DNA of 64,000 nucleotides from Liolophura sinensis (lineage: Eukaryota > Mollusca > Polyplacophora > Chitonida > Chitonidae). A program made the position numbers and the translations under genes. The first letter of the stretch is position 1. Each line of letters opens with the position of its first letter. The stretch covers positions 42,335,385-42,399,384 of the forward strand of contig NC_088295.1 in the NCBI RefSeq assembly GCF_032854445.1, written 5' to 3'. Below the pieces are notes generated by a model, which saw only the letters and a list, made by a program, of their open reading frames with translations, did no database searches and was not told the DNA's origin. Below are positions 57,563 through 64,000 of the stretch, piece by piece.

Positions 57563-59482
57563 CCCTGGTGTTATACTGGACTAAGTCAGCTCATCACAAG
57601 GATTGCCTGTTTGACATTGTAGTTCATATGCACTAAGTAATAACTTTTAGCAATATACTCATTAGTCCTTGTCGATAAATTATCAACGAGGATAATTTGG
57701 TTTTGTCAACAAAGAACAGACACAGGCACTGATTACCAATTTAAGACCTTTAAAACCTAAATTCAAACGCAGAATTCATACTAGTTAATAAAATTTCTAG
57801 TATTATGGACCTTCATTATATTTTAGAAATGGGTATTCTGTCCACTTAAGGAGTCTATGTGCATCGTTCTTTCCTAAGACGTCGTAAGAGAGCCAAGTGT
57901 GAGTCAAAACTAAACGATGCAATAATCTTGAAAATTCCGTTGAATAAATTGATAAAGGGTGACCTTAATATCATGTCATATCAAACGGGTACAGCGCTTC
58001 AGAAAAATGTTACCTGCGTGAAGAACATAAAACCAGCTATATAAACATATCCATGTTTAACTGAATGTTTACAAGCAAAGTAATTACTTAAATAATCTTT
58101 TAGAGAAACACATTTTTCTTTGAAAGTATTCCAAAGCGCAGAGATTCTTCTCACCGATTTATTTACAGGGTAATTCATTACCGTAGAACGTGGCTGACTA
58201 AGGACAACAGTGACGAGTGACTAAGCCATTACTGGAACAGTTTCATCCAGTATCACCGCTTTCTGCGCATTTATACAACCAACTGTTAATGGTACAGGTC
58301 ATTGTCCAAAAATGGCGCCACAAAACACCTATAATAATAAATCACGACTTATTGCCATTTGCTGCCGATATTCCGGTGGACTAAATAGGCTCAATATGTT
58401 AAAATGTGGAATTAATCTGTTCTATTTTTATTACCACACACTTGCGTCTAAATTATCCAAGGCCGATTTATTATCGATTTTCAGCAAACATTCACTCCAT
58501 AAAATTGCTGGTACGTTGAGCAGTTCGCGATGATCCTTTGGTCTTTGTTCAGATGTGAAAATGTCATTTCATCGGAATCAAAGCTTATTGCGAAATAAAA
58601 ATTCATGGGAGATTGATGGGCTACACAAATACGCCCAAATATCCGTAAAAACACATCGTTTTCTGCTATAACGCTTCAGTGCTTGTGTCCCGTCAAAGTC
58701 TTGTATAATCAAGCCAAAAAAATGTTAGACAGAAACTCGCAGACACTGGTGCCGCTGAACTGGAACACGCCATCTCGTAAATCGGGAGATTTCCAGATGT
58801 ACGCGATTTCTGACGTAATGCTACAAGGAACAACAATACTACAAGAACAACAAGTAAATCTGAAACATGCCATGCTGTAAACATTTATAGCAACTCTTTA
58901 CCTTACAAAACTATAGCTCCAACTATATGTCACAACACATTTATAGCACCTGTCTTATAATTCAATTATTAATAATTCAGTTATCATATTAGCTTATCTG
59001 ACAAGCTGAGTCAGTTTTGTCTACATCAGTTACCTGAGCTGACAATTATGATACTTACTGAACTCGTTACAATAAATGTGTGTCCTCAAGCAGATACAGA
59101 TCGTCGATTTTTAACTATATTCGATTAGCTCACGGTGGTGCCAATCAGCCTGCACGACAAACCGTTAAATAAGAGCTTCAGGATCCTGCTGTGTAATGAA
59201 CTGTATGTGATGTGGAACCCTTAATACACTTTCCACGCAGAATAAAGTTGTGACATGTCACTAGCGCACCTTTTCCGGGGCAGTGGCGACTCGAGTCCAA
59301 GCTGGACTGACCACTGTTCTTTTATGGGTTGCTAGTTTGCCTACAAATCATCATGGCAAAGGCATGAATGAATTTACAATAGACATCGTAGTTTAGGTTC
59401 GAATTACTTTACGGGAGAAAAGTAGACATTTAGTTATATGGACTGATAATGAAAGTTTTTCCATACTCCACACTCAACGATT

Positions 59483-59770
59483 ATGATAAAAGGATTCGAA
59501 CACTCAATATTCAAGGGAACCGAACACAGGCAGCTTGTTAAGGGATTCAGACGCTTAATCATACTGGTTCAGGTCAACTCTACCACAATGGTCAAGGGAT
59601 TCGAACACTCAGACACATTGGTCAAGGGATTCGAACACTCAGACACATTGGTCAAGAGATTCAAACATTTAACCATACTGGTCCAGAGATTCGGCTATTC
59701 AACCGTTCTGGCTACTAATAACTGGTCAACAGACTCGGGTACTCAAACACTGGTCAAGGGCACTGGCATC
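59483..59770 (+). repeat. Short diverged relative of the 30-bp minisatellite
   Basis: About nine imperfect 29-31-base units such as GGTCAAGGGATTCGAACACTCAGACACATT. The run GAACCGAACACAGGCAGCTTGTTAAGGGATTC matches the diverged left edge of the M2 array (49677 onward), showing common origin. Units are less uniform than in M2. Confidence 0.9.
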
Positions 59771-59984
59771 ATCGCCATTGCTTTTTTCTAACTGTTCATG
59801 CAAATGCTTAAGTAGCATCTCATAGTGTCCTTGTGAAGTGCTGGGATGCTTAGAGTTAAGTGAGAAATTGTAGTGATGTTAACTGACATTTATTAAACGT
59901 CACAGGTCTAGAATTATTAGAATTATAACAAGCAATAACATGAATTTTGGTCATGCCTATAATCCTGGAGCAGACTCCTGGTTT

Positions 59985-60160
59985 ATGTTAGAATATAATA
60001 TGAAAGAATACGGCACAAAGAGTTAAACTAGAGCAGCGACGACACTGTCACAAAAAATGGTCACAAAGTGGCGAAATCCAAACTCTTGCCATATTACCTC
60101 AGTTAGGGTTTTATCTTAAGCGTTCATAAAAATGTTTAAAAAGTAGCATCGATCCTGGCA
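59985..60160 (+). repeat. Dispersed repeat R3 in M3 (left)
   Basis: ATACGGCACAAAGAGTTAAACTAGAGCAGCGACGACACTGTCAC, ATGGTCACAAAGTGGCGAAATCC and ATTACCTCAGTTAGGGTTTTATC parallel the M2 copy at 52715 block for block. Confidence 0.78.
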
Positions 60161-60469
60161 CCATTAGTCCTTGGTCTAAAGAGTATTCTTCCGGTTCTAT
60201 TTTCTGGGTCGTCAGTCAATCACTGCCTAATGCAACCCTACGATTCATATCATCGACGAGCCGTTATTTCTCATTAACACATGTATCAACTAAATTACAA
60301 AATCTGTCTTTTTGTCAGGCATCTGGCAACTTACGTGTACACAACGAGAAAGTATATTCCTATATACAACAATGCACACTCAATTCTACGTATAGGACAA
60401 TAACTGGGTAGGTGAATCCAATTGACCTCCCGACATCTGAAACCCGAGGATTATTGTTGTTCAAATCTA

Positions 60470-60672
60470 TTCGTCGAAACAGATTTTCGTATACCAACCG
60501 TCAATCAGGACGGACGTTTAATGCCAGTGATCGTAAGGCAAGTTCCCAAAATGACGCTTAACACAAACAATACCAAAGAACTACAAAAGTATACAAAGTA
60601 CGAAATTAGGACGGAATCATGTACAAAAGAGAGGCAGTCTACAGTTTTCAATGATGTTGGAAAGGCGCAAGG
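60470..60672 (+). repeat. Dispersed repeat R4 in M3
   Basis: This contiguous R4 copy contains one unexpanded unit, GTTTAATGCCAGTGATCGTAAGGC, at the place where M2 has its 46-47-bp array. The R4 frame is open (VETDFRIPTVNQDGRLMP ... VFNDVGKAQ) from about 60422 to 60682. No protein family is recognised. Confidence 0.82.
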
Positions 60673-62266
60673 TATATTCTAAGCGAATGAGTAAAATATG
60701 TATTAAAACCATGTACCATGCTAGTACATAAGTTGTCATAAATTCAATCAGCAAAATCGGGTCTGGTGAGGATTACTTCTTAATCCGAATGCAGCCATCG
60801 ATTATGTCGTGATTTTGTTGGTAGGAGTTTACTGTCGACGGATTTTTGCTGACTTATGATGCATATGAAGAGAAACAGTTAAATTTATCATCTTTCTATT
60901 TCTATCTGAGATCAGATGCCAAGCATGAAACTGCACCCTTAGCAATTATAGGCTCATTTCCAGTTGATCATTATCTCCCATGACACACTAAAATCTACAT
61001 TTCCAGAGTTTAAACGCCGAGTTACGATATATACCAATTTACCATTTTTTAATAACTAAACATAAATTTCTCAAAATTCAAGGACAATTTATTTATGATC
61101 AATAATTTATCTCTCATAAGAAAATCAAACACCTGAAAATCAATGATGTAGAAAATTAGACAGCAATCAACTGCAAGAAGTCAGAGCCCGGAAGCCAAAG
61201 GCCGCCGTCCATAGCACTTCTTGGTCTTCATAAAATAAAATGAGTCTAAATGGTTATCATGAAGTCAGAAAGCAGAACACAGTTAAATCATGTTAATAAT
61301 ACCGATTTATGTAATAGTCCATGAAGTGTCTTAAATATTACCCTGTATAGCAGGTACAACGCAGATAGGGCTGACATGTATCGTCGCCTTAAGAGACCAC
61401 AAATTGAAACATGCAAATACTTGAATACTTTGTGACCTAGTATTACATGTTATCCCAACATTACAAGTTTACACTAAATTTTGAAGTGATGATATTTTGG
61501 GTAAAACAAACAGAGGCTATATTGGTTTATTAACTCCAGTATTTGTACTTTTCGGTGCGAAATTCTATTATGAAGGAAGGAAATCAAGTGGCACGCTATA
61601 CACCTACCCATTGATCTTGGCTAAAGAAAATCTTGAAGACAAAACACATCTGCCTGTGGAAAATAACAAATGGCTAGCCTGGAACCAGTAGAGATCAAAG
61701 CCACATCGCTTCATGTACAAATCAATGATTATATAAAATGGTAATAAACCCCGACAATAGGGTAGACTTTATTCTTGTCATAGAGTTTCAACACAGGGAG
61801 AGAAATACGAGGAGATTAAAGCATTGCCGCGAGGAGGTGAAAAAAAAACCCATCTTCATACTATCAAATAATGACATGCGCGGCGCCAATAAATCGTGTT
61901 TTCAACTCGAAATGAGTATAAAAGATGAATATGACCAAATGCATAACCATAATAACTGCACTGCGTGATTTGAAAATAATCAGTGAATTTTATTGCTTTA
62001 AAGTTTTGTTTGTCTTCTGTTTACTTTCAGGCTAACGGTTGGTTTGCATGTGGATGTACATCATCACAAACGATTGGATGCTTCTTGTGGTTATGGGATT
62101 TTATATACATAAGACTTATTCTTCTTCTTTCATTCACGATTAAGTCTTCACACAATCTATTATCTCAAGTAAAATTTATCTTGAATAAAATAACAAAATG
62201 TCCTATGCCAACATGCATGTCTCTCTCTGAAATAGGGAGATCCCAAAGCACACGTGCAGATGGCCA

Positions 62267-62364
62267 GGCGCTTCCGTTTCCCCCCACCATTATTCTGGCC
62301 GTGGAATAAGTTAAAATATTTTTGTGTTCGGCGAAAAGACTAATCCAATAAATAAATAAAATAG
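62267..62364 (+). repeat. SINE-1 3' part, shared with M2
   Basis: Same insertion as 55640-55733 in the same context (CGTGCAGATGGC on the left, AATAGATTAATCAAA on the right), with a few differences including loss of GACCGCC. Confidence 0.8.
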
Positions 62365-63016
62365 ATTAATCAAAGCAAACGATTTATTGATATGTAGTGA
62401 ACCGCTCCGCTAGTCATAATCAATAATATATCAACACTGGATAATTTGTATCGTAATAAAATATCAAATCGACACTATATAGAAAAGACAAAAACAACAT
62501 ATCAAGCACTTGAGGTATCTATAGTGCACGGATCTATTATAAGAAGAAAACGATAGATCAAATGGACATCCATAAAATTCTCTATTTTGTTAAGAGATTT
62601 AAACAAGACATAGTCCAGGTTACAAATAGTTAATCTAAACAACCCATATACGGAGAAGACTGTTGACCTATAAAGGCCAATTCTATGCTATTGCTCCTCA
62701 AGCAATTTAGACAAATCTGACTAAATATCATCCATTTATTTTACAATTTTTACATTGACATACAATCTGTCTGAATGATCATCTGATCATTGGTTCTCCA
62801 GTTCCCCATCATTACGTGGGTTTAAAGGAAGAACTCGTGTCCGGTTACCTATGAACTTGGCATGCGTAGAACATGCTGTGGTCAAGTTTGGCAGGATCAA
62901 AAGTTTGTGACGTAAAACATATGTTCTTGGGCATACAGTTCACTCAAAATTGTTCTGATGTTTGAACTCTAAGTATTTGGTAGATATAGGGTAAAGCGTA
63001 AGGTTGTTTCATCACT

Positions 63017-63334
63017 GGAGTGAGTGCTTGGGGTTTAACGTCGTACTCAACAATTTTTCAGTCACTTGACGACAAAGGAGTCCTTAGGGTGTATGTAATG
63101 TGCCTCCTTGTTGCAGGACGGATTTCCACCCCTCTTTTATCTAGTGCTGCTTCACTGAGACGACTTACTGAAGGTAAGTAAGCCTCCCCGCCCGAACCAT
63201 TATACTGGTACGGGTCAACCAATCTTTGCACTATCCCCTTCATGCTGAACGCTAAGCGAGGAGTTACAACTTCCTCTTTTAAAGTCTTAGGTGTGACTCG
63301 ACCCAGGATTGATCTTGGATCTACCGCTTCCGAT
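63017..63334 (-). repeat. SINE-2, copy lacking the A box end
   Basis: On the minus strand it runs from the B box region (GATCCAAGATCAATCCTGGG) through GGCGTTTAGC-like, GAAGGGGATAGTGCAAAGAT and CAGTATAATGGTTCGGGCGG to CCCCAAGCACTCACTCCAGT. The first 30-40 bases with the A box are replaced by other sequence (ATATGACTGG...). M2 has no SINE here. Confidence 0.88.
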
Positions 63335-63669
63335 CATATGACTGGAGAATGTGCGAAGACATGTTTTATCTGAACTCTTTTCACTGTTTTTCACCCAGTT
63401 TTAAATGTATATCTCATACTTTTACGAAACCACCATGGCATTTTTTGCAAGACATTATAAGCAGGATTAAGTTCAACACCTTACTGTAGGCCTACGCTAA
63501 GGTTTTTAGCATATGCAGAAGATATGCAGTTTATTTAGATGTTCACACGTGTCTTATTAAAACATAAAACAATTTCCGTTTGGTTGAAAATGGCAAGTGG
63601 TTCCATGGCGCTCGGAGGCATATAAGATACTTACTTTTACGTGGAGAGATAGAATTAAATCCTAACTGA

Positions 63670-63790
63670 GGTAAATTAACACGAGGCCGGTCACGTGTGA
63701 ACATTTGACAATTATCACACTGTCGACGCTTCTATGGATTTACTCTGTATGCTGTAGTATTTATATTTAGAAAACTGACTCCAAAATGGC
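63670..63790 (-). repeat. Dispersed repeat R3 in M3 (right, inverted)
   Basis: Nearly identical to 56410-56530 in M2 (CACGAGGCCGGTCACGTGTG, CACACTGTCGACGCTTCTATGG). Together with 59985-60160 it brackets about 3.8 kb in inverted orientation, as in M2. Confidence 0.78.
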
Positions 63791-64000
63791 TTAAAGCTAG
63801 GGAATAACTATTATCAGCAAAATCTCTGACAATTTTGGCAAATTCTCAGCGAGATTTATTTTTCTTTGTTAAACCTCTCCAGGCGACGTCACTCAATTTA
63901 GGGGTTAACTCGACAGCCAGAAATTCATCTCGTGTAGCCCAAAGGTTTTCGTGTGATCAAAATTATAGAGAAATTACATCTTGTGATTCCGGAATTGAAA

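Larger units (their letters stand above)
56781..59479. other. Spacer between M2 and M3
   Basis: Besides a SINE-3 (57234) and a SINE-1 fragment (57490), no recognisable gene. Short frames at 57859-58044, 58312-58533 and 58683-58880 carry no motif I know. Confidence 0.4.
59480..64000 (+). repeat. Segmental duplication module M3 (cut by the window edge)
   Basis: M3 matches M2 from the array relic (59483) through R3, R4, the SINE-1 tail and the block at 63390-64000, which still matches M2 (56130-56760) at the last base. The part of M2 that matches M1 (50330-52480) is missing here. M3 carries about 640 bases (62735-63375), including a SINE-2, that M2 lacks. The true right end is outside the window. 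Confidence 0.9.

Noticed and set aside
61497-61691. 64-codon frame partly shared with M2 (about 55070-55190)
   Set aside because: By eye the shared part differs at more amino-acid-changing than silent positions, and the M2 copy stops early; treated as noncoding duplicated DNA.

Overview
The window looks like intergenic, repeat-dense DNA from an animal nuclear genome, most likely a mollusc or another lophotrochozoan. It is AT-rich and has no long host ORFs, no operon structure and no bacterial-style gene spacing. It is full of tRNA-derived SINEs with AAAT tails, and it carries remnants of CR1/Jockey-type LINEs, a pogo/Tigger-like DNA transposon and a Tc1 element. The SINE types resemble ones I associate with bivalve and gastropod genomes, but the species cannot be fixed from sequence alone. 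I found no host protein-coding gene I could defend. All convincing coding sequence is transposon-derived, and only one ORF (the Tc1 transposase) is uninterrupted.

Layout. From 1 to 19 kb the sequence is mostly unassignable. It contains scattered SINEs (families called SINE-1, SINE-2 and SINE-3 here), a LINE reverse-transcriptase scrap beside a 39-bp minisatellite, and single copies of dispersed repeats called R3, R4 and R7. From 19.8 to 22.7 kb lies a broken pogo/Tigger-like transposon with inverted termini, a CENP-B/pipsqueak-type DNA-binding region, a DDE domain that has lost two catalytic positions, and a C-terminal PHD-like finger. A rearranged SINE sits inside it. From 23 to 31 kb there are more SINE-1 and R3 copies and a perfect 15-bp hairpin. 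From 33.35 down to 31.48 kb on the minus strand is a decayed LINE. Its N-terminal region carries a 2A-like 'ribosome-skipping' peptide, followed by an APE endonuclease and the start of a reverse transcriptase. From 33.85 to 34.86 kb (minus) is an intact 336-aa Tc1 transposase ORF whose third catalytic residue is glycine instead of glutamate (DD34G).

From 43.7 kb to the right edge the window is dominated by three related segments in direct orientation, M1 (43.73-48.90), M2 (49.08-56.78) and M3 (59.48-64.00, cut by the window edge). They share long alignable blocks and differ by datable insertions: a 30-bp minisatellite seen in M2 and M3 but not M1, a SINE-2 with target-site duplications in M2 whose empty site is preserved in M1, a 46-47-bp minisatellite that expanded in M2 but is a single unit in M3, and a different SINE-2 in M3. 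Reading the copies against each other gives a relative history of the locus.

All similarity statements are by-eye comparisons within the window or to remembered protein-family motifs. No search or alignment program was run, and boundaries of repeats are approximate unless a target-site duplication is cited.
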